Below the pieces are notes generated by a model, which saw only the letters and a program-made list of their open reading frames with translations, ran no database searches and was not told the origin of the DNA. The translations under genes and the position numbers were made by a program. A stretch of 64,000 nucleotides of DNA from Bolinopsis microptera (lineage: Eukaryota > Ctenophora > Tentaculata > Lobata > Bolinopsidae): assembly GCF_026151205.1 (NCBI RefSeq), contig NC_087082.1:11853997-11917996 (forward strand), in the 5' to 3' direction. This document shows positions 42,761 through 53,862 of this stretch, piece by piece. The number at the start of each line of letters is the position of its first letter. Positions within the stretch are counted from its first letter, which is position 1.

Positions 42761-43230
42761 ACCGAGTGTAGATCGCTATGTCCACAGTATAATATAGATT
42801 ATGTTTCATGAGGTTATAATATTATGATATATTATAATCTAATTATGTTATGCTTCCTAGATGTTAGGATAAATTTATTACACTACTAGCTTACTAAGTC
42901 CTTAAGTTACTAGTGTAACCCGGCCTTCAGCCGGCATTAAACTATCACAGTTAAAACGATGTAAGAGTATTTAAGAGCGGCTTTATAAAGCCGCTCATTC
43001 GAAAACCCGTATCAGATATGTTTGTAAAATTTCAAGTGACAGAAGAACGAACGTACCTAAAGCAAAAATTTGAAACAGTATTGAAGAGTACCCACTCAAA
43101 CTTAATTAATGTTTCGAGACGGAATACTGTGCTTTTAACTTCCTATAAAACACAGTTCATGATCTCAACTCTCAAGTCTAAACAAGTTACTAAACAAAGT
43201 CAAATCACACAAAGCACAGAGCGTAGATCG
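42719..43230. repeat. Directly repeated 55-bp leader segment
   Basis: AAGTCTAAAAGTCTACACAA then CAAAGTCAAATCACACAACA and GTGTAGATCG at 42719-42775 recurs with changes at 43173-43230 (AAGTCTAAACAAGTTAC, CAAAGTCAAATCACACAAAG, GCGTAGATCG). Between them are small hairpins, CCGGCCTTCAGCCGG near 42918 and GAGCGGCTTTATAAAGCCGC near 42977. Confidence 0.7.
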
Positions 43231-43368
43231 TAAATGAAGGAAGACAGAGAAGTTCATACAACAAAAAAGAAAATGCTACTTCCACAGCATATACCGCGTG
43301 ATAAGGTGACTACAACTGCAACTGGTGATAATAAAACGACGGATCAGGTTTCAATATTCAATATTTGA
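43018..43368 (+). other. Two in-frame ORFs separated by a single TAA
   Basis: ATG at 43018 opens 71 codons of basic sequence (RTYLKQKFETVLKSTHSNL), ending TAA at 43231-43233. ATG follows immediately at 43234 in the same frame with MKEDREVHTTKKKMLLPQHI and ends at 43368. The composition is protein-like across the stop, so this may be one exon with a nonsense change. No family is recognised. The right half of the first ORF is the duplicated leader segment, which lowers confidence. Confidence 0.25.
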
Positions 43369-43849
43369 TCAGGAGGTTGAGTTTAGTTATCTTTTGTAAA
43401 TTTGAAAGGAAATACGTATGAATGGAGGTTACTAGTTAGGAATGGAAACAGCTGGATATAATGAAATGCGTCATCACGTGATACTGATACAAGGCTATGA
43501 TTTATGCTTTCTAGTCATACATAATTGTAACATTTGCGTAATATGATCTAAAGTAGCCGAAAGTACTATTGTGCAATTTTAGATTTAGTTTATTTTATCA
43601 TTGGTACAGTTTTGATTGTCATTAATTTTATTTTAAACTTTGATTCTTTTATTGTATCCTTTTATACTCTACTACATGAATGTTAGTTGGAAACGTTGGT
43701 AAGATAGCAGTAGGGAATTTGATTTACTGTCGGTGGGTGGCCTGTACATCAAGTGAAAAAATTATGAAATGAAAACTCAAATTTTGATTTATCCAATATC
43801 TATTTGAGGCTAGAATAATTCGTAAGGATCAATTTTTACTACATAGAAT
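43369..43849. other. Intergenic AT-rich stretch, nothing recognised
   Basis: It contains one CATCACGTGATAC palindromic E-box near 43470 and no coding-like frame. Confidence 0.5.
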
Positions 43850-44180
43850 AATCTCTACTATAATTCAAAGAATTCCCTTTGTACACTGTACATGCACTGT
43901 ACGTACGACCGCCCACGTGCAAATTAGATGAAAAATAGGAATTTAGGTAACAACCAAAAGGTTCCATAGCAACGGTGTTTTAATGCACACATGCACGTGC
44001 AAAGATTGTTTTAACGTCATTTTGATCGGTTTTGTGGTAATTACGTTGTGTTTAAAATGTTCTAAATTTAAATCGGCTGTATCTTCGGTTGAGATGGATA
44101 TTTTTTGATGCGATTTAAACTTTCTTTCAAAGAATACTACTAGCTTCGTCCCTGTTACCACGGGCTTTCTAGTAATCTTA
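43850..44180 (-). repeat. Dispersed repeat family copy, reverse orientation
   Basis: Read on the reverse strand it begins ACTAGAAAGCCCGTGGTAAC, continues through AACCGATCAAAATGACGTTA and GTTGCTATGGAACCTTTTGG, and ends TTTGCACGTGGGCGGTCGTA followed by TTCTTTGAATTATAGTAGAG. It is the most complete copy in the window; others are at 16640, 30128 and 31780. Confidence 0.8.
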
Positions 44181-44573
44181 TAAAACAAAGATTACAATCA
44201 AAATTATGACATGATTAAATTAAACTAAAAATGGAGTTGACCGCACTCCAGGACCATCAGCCAGATCAGATCCGCGGCAGTGGGGCCCCTAGTTCTGTTG
44301 AACCCAGTCATTCGACAGGATTTAGCAGAGCTATGAGGCTGGCACGAAGAGCAGGTAGTTTTCCACCTTGCTCCCCCCACTGTGGCACAAGTCTGCCTGG
44401 AGAGCAACATCCTGTTTGCCTGGAGAGCAACATCCTGTTTCCTATTTCCAAAACGGTATCCGTCTGTACTACTTGCTGTGATGTTATGTGTGCTATTCTT
44501 TGGGTGAAAACTGTCTTTAGTTTCCGATTGATAAGCATTTCGAATTCTTTGAACGTTCGTTTCTTTTACGTTG

Positions 44574-44791
44574 TCAAACTCTCGGATTTCGTTGATCGTT
44601 AGATGAAGCCTGTTGCAAGCTAGACGGCTGTCCGCTCTCATGGCCTTCACTATAATATATGAACAGGCCCAGAAGAGCACTTCCTAGCATCAGTATGAAG
44701 ATCGCGATGATCAGAGGAGTCGAGTCTTCAATTTCTTTCTGGATAAAATGATCGAGCAGATTATAACGTAACGTAAAAGGAACAAGCGAAT
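44574..44791 (-). CDS. Candidate last exon encoding a single-pass membrane segment
   Basis: After a plausible acceptor (TGTCTGCACAG) the reverse-strand frame runs for 71 codons, entered in phase 1. It reads SLVPFTLRYNLLDHFIQKEI, EDSTPLIIAIFILMLGS, ALLGLFIYYSEGHESGQ and a polar Ser/Gln-rich tail, then stop. About 21 hydrophobic residues followed by a short polar tail suggest a type I membrane protein. Just beyond the stop another frame, down to about 44225, also looks protein-like (VQRIRNAYQSETKDSFHP), so a frameshift may hide a longer tail. No upstream exon was found. The gene is unidentified. Confidence 0.4.
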
Positions 44792-46272
44792 CTGTGCAGA
44801 CAATTTGTTGCTAGGGTATTTATAGTAGCCCACGTGCAGTTGGATCTGCACGTGTAGTTTTCGGAGAGCAATCACTCCGGTGAAAGTGTCTTTGTAGAAT
44901 TGATACAAATGTCAAATTAAATTGCCAATCAGTCGAATCAGTGCAGTGCCATGTGTTTTATTCGTGGTTAAAATCATACTTCGTGTCAGACGCGCGAACC
45001 TGGTTGTATGATATCGTGTTATGTTGCACGCGAGTTCGTGTTGTAAGCTAACTGGATATTATAAAATGGCTCAGTTGTATAACAAGATAATATAATCCGG
45101 CGATTGTAATAATCTTTTCTTCCCCTGTAAGCTAATGAAATGCTTATTTTACATATCTGTAACACTACTAACGAACCATTCATGACCCTAACGAACCATT
45201 CATGACCCTTCGTATTTCCGGACTTTTCAGGGAACCAGCTTAGTTACACGAGATCAGACGATATTGGCCGAAGTCCGAAACCTAATACTCTAATAGAGTA
45301 ATAGCTTAAGAAGAATGGACGCAAGTAAAGTGTGCGCTGTCTATCTTTCCCAAGTGCCCTCATGTCCTGTTAACGTTTGACTCATCATTATGCTAGCAGA
45401 AGTTAAATGGTATGTATGTTATCAAATTAGCGTTATTTGACCCTCATCAATAAGATAATAATATGATGAGCATGGTGTAAAGAAGTCATCAAGTTTTATT
45501 TTAAAGGTTTGTCAACAGCTGCTTTGCTTTCGATATGCACGCTGCTTATAATGTACAGGAATGTCTATAGCCTATAGTGTACAGGAATGTTTCTAACTCT
45601 ATAAGCAAACTTACTTCCCCTCAATACTTCTATCTTGAGGGACCTCACTCCCTTCTCTCTCTCTCTCTCTCTCTCTCTGTATATTGAAACAGTTCTCTCT
45701 TCATCTGCAGTGCGTTGTGAGATAGTTGCAGATTAATTGGGTACAATATGTTTGCTTGTTTTGGATATTTATAGTACAATACAGTGTATAAGAAGGTGTG
45801 CCGTCCTCTTATAATGAATCAGGTTTGCAATCTTTAACAACGTTCAATGTTCTTTCTTGATGCTGTTTCAAATGATCTTGAAGAATGATAATTGGATATC
45901 ACGTCTTTTTCTATTTTTGATTTACAAAACAGACTTGAGAACTTGTACAAACTACAATCTATGACCTTCAAAGCGTAAAGCTCAATCCCCTAAAAGAGGG
46001 TATTTTTCGGAGCTTGTCAGTGGAGTTGGTCCTACATTATCGTATCTAATAATAGATTCAGAAGGCAGATAACCTGAGTTTACTAACTTACTATTAATTA
46101 CAAAAAACCCGATCATTGGAATCAAAATTTTTCTGCCGGCCCAAATTCCAATTTTCGTTACTTTTTGGTGATAGCCGCCACTAGCCACCTGCCACAGCCG
46201 TCTTATATGTCTTTCTAAGCAGCACTAAAGTTCAACTACTAAAGTTATACCAATAAATAGCCCCTATTTCAG
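44792..46272. other. Intergenic stretch, no gene seen
   Basis: It contains a duplicated AACGAACCATTCATGACCCT at 45172-45212, a CT microsatellite at 45654-45678 and paired GTACAGGAATGT motifs near 45553 and 45579. Short frames lack protein-like composition. Confidence 0.55.
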
Positions 46273-46463
46273 GACCTGTCCAGCGGGGACTGCAGTACGC
46301 TAAATTGCCTCCTTGTCTGCTATCGTCGTGCTGCACAGTCCTGGGGAAAGGAGGAGCTCCGTCAACCTTGTCAACCTGACGACCGGTATGGGGTTATTCC
46401 TGAGAGTAAACCTGACGAAGTAGAGAATGAGAAGAAGGAAGAGGAGGAAACAGATGACAGCAT
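46273..46463 (+). CDS. Candidate internal exon with an acidic C-terminal part, gene unidentified
   Basis: The exon is bounded by CCCCTATTTCAG and CAT|GTGAGG (191 nt). One frame is open throughout and reads DLSSGDCSTLNCLLVCYRRA, SWGKEELRQPCQPDDRYGVI and PESKPDEVENEKKEEEETDD. If it is the last exon, TGA follows directly after the next Met codon. The acidic stretch suggests an intracellular tail. It does not carry the GGHxGF motif expected for the missing hydrolase exon, and its first codon in the hydrolase phase would be a stop, so I do not join it to that gene. Confidence 0.45.
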
Positions 46464-47484
46464 GTGAGGATTTATTTTGTTTGCTTTCGTGAAATTTTAA
46501 ACTTGAAAAGAAACTGATCTCCCTGTTGCTCGAATGCTATGATTCGAAACAGCTGTTAAATTTATCAACAGAATTGCTAATTTATCCACCAGTATAATGG
46601 GCCTAGGTCAGTATTTTAGTTAAAATTTTAAACCAGCTGAAAATTTTAAAATTTAGCGCTGCCGTGCGCACGTTGCACGTTTATTATACTGAGACTTGAA
46701 AAGTCCACTTTCATCTTTTCAAAACACGTTTTTACATTTTCATAATGAATCTCGTGCGCTATATAAATATCTTAAACATTCTAGCCCAGTTTCATGTACC
46801 GCGGTTTCACATTATAAATCGTGATGATATCTCGAGATAATTCTCCCCTTCCCCCAATTATGGAGCTCTCATCACCCCCGCAAGATACCCGTCACCTGTC
46901 ACCTCTTACCCACTGTCCCTCTCTTATCTGGTGCAGGCTGCACGTTCTTTTGTCCGGTCTTGTCTTTCTTTGTTTCGTTGTAGTGCTCAAGTGTGTTCTG
47001 CGATGTGAAGTTCTGGTTATGCTTTTTGAATTTCCCTTGAAATATCAGATCACCCGACGCTGAGTGTGATAGAGGTAGAGGTATTCAAAGAATTCAAATG
47101 GTTCCGGGTTTTTACATTCCAGCTGTTGTACAGGACTGAGAATTTCTGTAGTTTTATATTATTGTGTTGATGCTTTATACCTCACTCGTAGGGGTAAATT
47201 TTACGAAAAGAGTTGAGACTAGGAAACGATTGAAACGGGATTGTTTTTGTCAAAACTGAACAACGATTTAGCAGGCAGTCAGACCCTCACTACTGTGAGA
47301 GTTTATCCCCTTACCACTTTAGGTCCGTCAAAATTAGGTCTGATGTTTAGTTGGCCCGGTAAATAAATTCTGAATATTAATGTATGTGCCACGGTTCACG
47401 GTACGTTTCACGGACCACGGTACGTTTCACGCGGTACCAACCGCCATTTGACTACCCTACCAAGCTTCACTTAACTAGACTTCC

Positions 47485-47672
47485 TGCGTTTCTGCTAAAC
47501 TTGGTTGTAGATTGCGAACTGTAAAGCACAGAGGAACACGCTGTGCTCCTGCGTTTCTGCTAAACTTGGTTGTAGATTGCGGCCTGTAAAGCACAGAGGA
47601 ACACGCTGTGCTCCTGCGTTTCTGCTGAACTTGGTTGCAGATTGCGAACTGTAAAGCACAGCGGAACACGCT
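47485..47672. repeat. Three copies of a 63-bp repeat
   Basis: CTCCTGCGTTTCTGCTAAAC, TTGGTTGTAGATTGCG and CTGTAAAGCACAGAGGAACA recur three times with few changes. TTTACAGTTC-type and GTGCTTTAC blocks give local dyads. The reverse-strand ORF across it only reflects the multiple-of-three unit. Confidence 0.9.
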
Positions 47673-49157
47673 GTGAAATTACCTTCTCTATTTTACACGT
47701 GCGCGTTTACTTCGTCCGCGTTTAAATTTAATCTATACACCGTTTTATACGTCATACAGATTACATTTCGTTCGTATACTCTTATTCTTTTCTTCCCTTA
47801 CGAGATTGTAGTACAATGAAAATCCTTACTCCGTTCTAGTTTACTGCAGGTCGACTGTTTCCAGGATTCTGACGGTCCAGGAATTTAGTTCCACACGTAC
47901 CATTCCGTGGTACTATAATTACAACTTTCTGGAATAAAGTGGTGGTTTTGTTCGGGGTTATCCTGGCCAGTGTACCAGTACAGTACATGAGTACAGTAGT
48001 ACAGAGTGCACCATTGCTCCTTCCTGGTTGTGTGTATTGAATGTTTGCTCTCGCCTCTCTGCTCCTCTGACTCTCGTGCAGTTTAATTCCGCTTATAATT
48101 CGTACCAGAAACTTTGTACTCGTGACCGGATATTAAACTCTGGTGTATTTATTGATACATTTTTCTGAGGAATTCTTCGGGACCTTAGATTATTTCATGC
48201 TTGGCATTGGTTATATTGATCAAGATACAGCGATGATGTCGATACTAATTACTAGATTGAGTGAATGTTTTAATTAATAAGCCATGCTTGATTCTATTAA
48301 TCACGAACTGTCTAAAGACCCAAAATAGTCAAGTTGTTTGTTTTTAACGTTATCACTAGTACAGCAGTTTAGTTGATCACTAACAGCTAACCGCTTCTTA
48401 CACAAGATGTCGGGCTAAAAACCAGCCATTTCACGTGTACCTGCATTGTGTTTAAACAGGAGATCAAATAAATTCACAACAAAAGGTGACGAGTGGCTTT
48501 ATCTTACGAATTTTCCCAATTTAAAATGTTCACCAACAATATTTGCCCACCAGAAACCCCCGTCTAAAAAGCTCGCCATAAATTAGGCTGTCAGTTGTGC
48601 TGTGTGACAGCCCGAACGTTAGCTGTTATTTGCGTCAAAATATGAAGTTTTGTTACTGTAATTCCCGTGAAAAGGTGAACTTTGACTGTTGTGACGTTTG
48701 TTTAGTAAAGCCCGGAGCGAACACCAATAGTTAACTAATTGTTGGACGACATTCCCTGTTATATCTTGATGGACTGTGTCATATCTCCGTATTATTATCT
48801 ATCTGGCATTCGTTTCGTTGGTTGTGCGCGCGCCAATCGACACCAAATATTCTACTACTACTAGCGCTATTAGTTAAGATGTTCGTTGCTTTACTTTTAC
48901 TTTACTTTTATTTTTCTGGTATTTAATTTAATATATACATTACATACATTTACCTATATTCCTATTATCTTATCGTTTACTTAATTTTCTCTTATTAATC
49001 TTAATTATCTCTCCCGTGTATTTGAATAGAAATACTTTCATAATTTCTATAAATGAACAATGAACATCTAGCTGCGTTGGAATCCATCTAGTCACCTATA
49101 ATATTAGCAATATAATCATTATGTAGCTATTAGTATTATAACGTAATAAATAGTAAT

Positions 49158-49258
49158 ATCGCATCCATAGACCAGCTGCTCTGGGCAACAATCACATACA
49201 TAGACCAGCTGCTCGGGGCAACAATCACATACATAGACCAGATGCTCTGGGCTACATT
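49158..49258. repeat. Three copies of a 33-bp repeat
   Basis: CATAGACCAGCTGCTCTGGG followed by CAACAATCACATA repeats three times, with one or two substitutions per copy. Confidence 0.9.
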
Positions 49259-49975
49259 TTGTGATATAGCACAGAATATTATGACGAAGAATTGTTGCTG
49301 TTCATTGCAACACACACTTTTAACTTCTTAATACCCACCTTGTGACAAAGCCCCAAAAAGCACCTTCCTCCGGCAATCTGCAGCTTGACATAGCGGTAAT
49401 GTGTAATACTCATGACATGACATGCGAGGGACCTTCAAATTTCTTAGAGATCATTCTGAACAATCTGTGATATACCTCACAATACTACCAGGCAATCAGC
49501 CGTCAAGCCACCCCATTGGTCGAGACAACACCACGTGACTTCACATCTTGTCCCTGATTGGTTGTTTATCATCATTCAGACAAGCTGATGGAGAGCTAGT
49601 CAGTGAAAGCAGTATTAATGACATTTTCACTTTTCAGAACTAAGTGCCTAATACAATTAAGATATAACATCTAAACAGTTTTATTCCTGTTCCATATGAT
49701 CGAGGATAGTCAGGGCTACAAAACCTGACCAAGTTTAGCTCAATCCAGTACTGCGCGTTTGAGATATGAGGTTAAATATACCAAAAATAGGGGTTTTCTG
49801 GTGTGACATCATTGTAATTTTTTTGGAGTATAACCTCAATATCTCACAAACTATCCATTTGTGGTCTTTCTGAGTTACACTATCTGTTTCCTCTGGCAAT
49901 TTCGGTTCAGAGTCAATTAAGTTTGAAACAAAATCTCAGTATATGTGGAAGGACTGAGGATATCAAGTTTGTAAA

Positions 49976-50179
49976 CGCGCGCGCGCGCGCGCGCGCACAC
50001 ACACATATAATGACCTCATATCTTCCACATTTAATGATTTTTTATAGAAATTCTTTCACCATCCTGTAGCACTCATGTGCTGAGTAGGATAGCATTCAAA
50101 TCATGTCTTTAAAAGCTTTAGATAGATACTGAGGGAGAAAATTCATGTTTGTAAACGCGCGCGCGCGCGCGCGCGCGCA
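49976..50179. repeat. Two (CG)n tracts, each after GTTTGTAAA
   Basis: GTTTGTAAACGCGCGCGCGC occurs at about 49970 (CG run to 49996, then CACACACA) and at about 50150 (CG run to 50179, then CATGG). Pure CG dinucleotide runs of over 20 nt are rare in CpG-methylated animal genomes and strongly favour Z-DNA. The shared GTTTGTAAA prefix suggests duplication. Confidence 0.9.
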
Positions 50180-50806
50180 TGGCCCACTGCCCAGACTATA
50201 TCAATGGACGGGAGGATTAAAGTACTTTCATACACACCAGCATGCTCATTGATGGCTTAAAAGGAAGCTAAGACATACTCCTATCAGATCCACCATAAGT
50301 TAGATACCATAATAATCATTAAATGTGTCTAAAATGAGGAAGCTTTGACAAGTGCGAGTGGTTTTGGCAAATTTTGGTATGAAATGGGCCCTGAGATTAT
50401 ATTTTTCTCATTAAAATCACATATATCACGAATATTTATGTGTGTTGGGTGTATCCTCATTGGTATCAACCATTTCAATCATCTAGAGCAGCTTTCCTGA
50501 TTCTTTATCTCATGAAAATGGGCAAAAAAGCTCATAAACAGTCCAAAATCGGTCATTTTCGCCGCTTTAATAACCTCATTCCTGGCACCCAGAACACTTT
50601 GGGTACTCAAAACATGATTTTTCGGATACCTCAGACCCCTAACTAGCACATGGAGCCAAAAAGAACAGCATGTAGGGACTTCTAAATTTTCATGGTTGAG
50701 AACCCAATGTCACACTATTCGTTCATTAATCCTGCTTTCACTGCTGTGAGACTTTTTACTTGTCGGGCTAATTAATTACATGAACGTAACGGTGCGAGGT
50801 TCTCTG

Positions 50807-50905
50807 GTCTCGTGACCTCCTCTCTGAGAACACGTGACCTCCTATCTAAGAGCACGTAACCTCCTCTCTGAGAACTCGTGACCTCCTCTCTGGGGACACG
50901 TGGGA
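50807..50905. repeat. Four-copy 25-bp repeat with CACGTGACC
   Basis: CTCGTGACCTCCTCTCTGAG-type units repeat four times, with CACGTGACC, CACGTAACC, CTCGTGACC and CACGTGGG variants. The repeat multiplies E-box-like sites, and a further TGTCACGTGGT lies at 50916. Confidence 0.8.
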
Positions 50906-51456
50906 AGGTTTAGCTTGTCACGTGGTTTTCTTCGAACACTGTTGAGAATCGTGGTGGTTACTAACGTTGTTTGACGATCTTGAACACGTGTGTCTCAACG
51001 TGATCCTATGCCGAAATATCACTGCTTCTTTCTTTCACCCAGGCAAGTTTATTTGATTGAAATGCATTTGCATATGATCGTAATTTAGATAACAATTTTT
51101 AACTGACAATTTAATTAATTCTCGTTTATCGCCTTGAAGCTGCGTACACATAATGCATCGAACATATTTGCACGTATTTTTTCTGATTCATGCGATTTAG
51201 ACGTCTGACATGATCGAACTACCGGCTATACCTTCAGTCAAGCTATTATATATGGGAGGGGGACTCAATGATATTAAAACGATCTGTCTCTCTATCTCTC
51301 AGATCTCAAGCTACCACACTTCTACTTACTGTTCGTTGATTTCTTGTCTTGAATTAATTAATAAGTTACAGTATATCAGTTGTGATAACACAAATGTGTC
51401 TTAATGTGCACATCGGTTCAAACCAGTTTTGTTCTAGAAAAAGAATCGCAACTAGT

Positions 51457-51497
51457 ATTGTTAACGTACCTTACTAGTAGTAAGGTACGTTAACAAT
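51457..51497. repeat. Perfect 41-bp hairpin, 19-bp arms
   Basis: ATTGTTAACGTACCTTACT and its exact reverse complement flank a 3-base loop. Arms this perfect in otherwise unremarkable DNA suggest a recent fold-back copying event, a protein-binding palindrome or an assembly join. Confidence 0.9.
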
Positions 51498-52089
51498 CCC
51501 CTCAAATCACGATGTGTCTGATTTAAACTCTTGTATAAAATATGTAAGTTGTTTAATTCGTTTTTTTGAAGCAGAACCAGATAAAATGTTTGACCTTTTG
51601 ACCGTGTATTTCGTGAAGAAATTGTGCTGTTTCCATGTTTTAATCACTCAAAACGTCAGTAAAGAAATTCTTCAGAATTATCAGCTAAAGATACGTATTT
51701 AGTATGTAATATGTAATATGTATACGTACCTTTTATGAAAACGCTAGATTTCTAACAGCATTTTCTGCTCCCAAAGCTAGATCCATTGCAAAATGTTAAA
51801 TACTACTTAAAGTTAACGCACATATTATATATATATTCGCCACCCGACTGTATTTCCAGCACACTGTCAAAGTTCTGGCAACGCCCGTTTTATTATTAGC
51901 GTCAGTTGACAAGGTTGCTGGCTGCAGGCCCACTACTGCACCACTACCCTTAACATCGCCAATTATTGAAGTTGTGTGCCCACCAGGAATCCTACCAAGT
52001 TACATTTAGATTTACTTTTAATTTAGTGCACTTTATATATGTACGAAAACGATTAGTGTACCAGAGTCCAGAGTTTATATAGAATATAT

Positions 52090-52290
52090 GAAATATATAC
52101 AGGGAATATATAGACAGAAATATATAGGCAGAAATATATACGCAGAAATATATATGCAGAAACATATAGGCAGAAACATATTATAGGCAGAAATATATAG
52201 GCAGAAATATATAGGCAGATACATATATTCTAATAGGCAAAAATATATAGGCAGATATAATTATATATAATAGGCAGAAATATTTCCCGC
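52090..52290. repeat. AT-rich minisatellite (GGCAGAAATATATA)n
   Basis: About a dozen units of GCAGAAATATATAG occur, 14-16 bp long, with CATATA and GATATA variants and two AT-rich interruptions. Confidence 0.9.
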
Positions 52291-53512
52291 CCGAGACTAT
52301 TTGTCTAGAATCCCTGAATTCACTTGACTGTCAAGTGTCCGTTACATCACAGTTGAATAACTCACTTCAGTCTAAGTACTTGAGTACGCGTTTTAAACTA
52401 TCAGTATCATTTCCAACAGTGCAGCACTACTTCACACTGCAATGCACGGCGCAGACTATCACAGCCTGAAAGTTCACCACCCGTATCAATGAACCTTTGA
52501 CCACTAGCTCTGAAAAACATGTTATTCGTTACAATATGTAACTTATTGTAACGAAATTGCCGCGACATTATAAACATAGTGTTCGGACACGGGGTTTAAA
52601 AGGAGGAATGAATGGTCAATGCAACATGCAGTGTGGACTGTGTGGTCTGGTGGAAAGAGGGCTAATTGTTAAATAATTGAGATTTTGTCAGGTTCCAAGG
52701 ACATGGCTGTTGTAGTTCCGACCTTCTTCAGCCTCATCACACTTCGTTCAACTAGACTGAGTACAGCTAGCTTAAATTTAGTCTGATAACTATTTGGCTT
52801 CGAGTCTTTGTTTAGATTTTATATATATGCCCCTTTATAGCAGCTCATATTTGATCCTTGTAGTGTTTCTCAATTGCTAAGTATTGAGCATTAAGTCAGG
52901 AATAAAGTCATGCTATAAGGATATAGTGCGTGCGGCCAGTCTGTCAGCTTTTGGCGCATATTTTATGCCAAAAATATTTCTTCCGTTGTTTAACACGTAT
53001 ATTAAACGGTAGGGCACCATTTTTGGGGGCCATCCAGGACACAAATCAAGAAAGGAGCAAAACTGGCACTGATAAAATAGTAACAGATATGTCTGTTAAA
53101 GTTGGTGATAAATGAATGGTTGATATAATGGGGATACACTTTCTAGGGATAAATCTCCTGACTCAGTATGACACTAGAAAAGCGTATATATATCATGCCA
53201 CTAATTCAACTGTCGTTCTTAACGTGTTGAAAACCTCTCCGTCACGTGAACCACCCATCTCGCGCCCTCATTGGCTCCCTGCCAACAACGTGACCGAATC
53301 CTCGGTTCTGATAGGTGGTGACGTCACAAACAGTAGCACGTGTGTTTTAAATAATTGCTGTGTGATGGAACGCTAGCGCTTACGAGACCGTACTGTTTCC
53401 CGATGTGTACACCCAGTTGAGTAGTCTTTTAGCTGTAGTCACACGTTCTCTTGTAGTCAGTAGTCACCCTTACACAAACTCGCTGTAGTCACATTGTCAT
53501 CGCCCGGTCATC

Positions 53513-53862
53513 ATGAGACGGTCCTCTGTATTCGTTAACAAGTGCGCCGTTGATCCGGACCGCAACTCCGTTGACTCCCTCAACATCCCGGAGCGGGATC
53601 GGAAATCTCAATCGCTCGATCGGAAATCTTCAGGCTCCGGACTGGACTTCAAACGGACATTTTCCCTAACCCTGAAGAAGCCTAACCGGGATCACGACCA
53701 CACCAAGAGACCGTTACCTCCACTACCACCCAGTTTAAGTGGAGCGTCCCCCTCTGGATCGGTGTGCAGTTTGAACGTTGGTTCGACCCCTAGTCACCAG
53801 TGTTGTTCTAATAACGGAACCTTGGGGTCTGGGGTCCAACATCGCAGAACTAAATCTGACAG
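53513..53862 (+). CDS. First exon of an unidentified gene: basic, Ser-rich, SH3-ligand-bearing N-terminus
   Basis: ATG at 53513 opens MRRSSVFVNKCAVDPDRNSV and runs 116 codons to AAATCTGACAG|GTTTGT, phase 2. The composition is basic and Ser-rich, with repeated RKS/RRS kinase-type sites (ERDRKSQSLDRKSSGSG) and TKRPLPPLPPSL, a class I SH3-ligand core (RPLPPLP). It ends HRRTKSDR, another basophilic kinase site. Codon use is less AT-rich than its surroundings and upstream DNA is CpG-richer, fitting a genuine first exon near a promoter. Such N-termini occur in signalling or cytoskeletal adaptors. No following exon was recognised before the window ends. Confidence 0.7.

Larger units (their letters stand above)
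46464..53512. other. Seven kilobases without a recognised gene
   Basis: AT-rich DNA with scattered short tandem repeats and hairpins, listed separately: 47485-47672, 49158-49258, 49976-49996 with 50156-50179, 50807-50905, 51457-51497 and 52090-52290. Several CACGTG E-boxes fall between 48431 and 50990. The last 400 bp are richer in CpG and hold CCGTCACGTGAACC and GTGACGTCAC, consistent with promoter DNA for the exon at 53513. Confidence 0.55.

Noticed and set aside
46273-46463. Terminal exon of the ABHD hydrolase
   Set aside because: Joining it in the phase of exon 9 creates a TGA at once, and no frame holds the GGHxGF signature.
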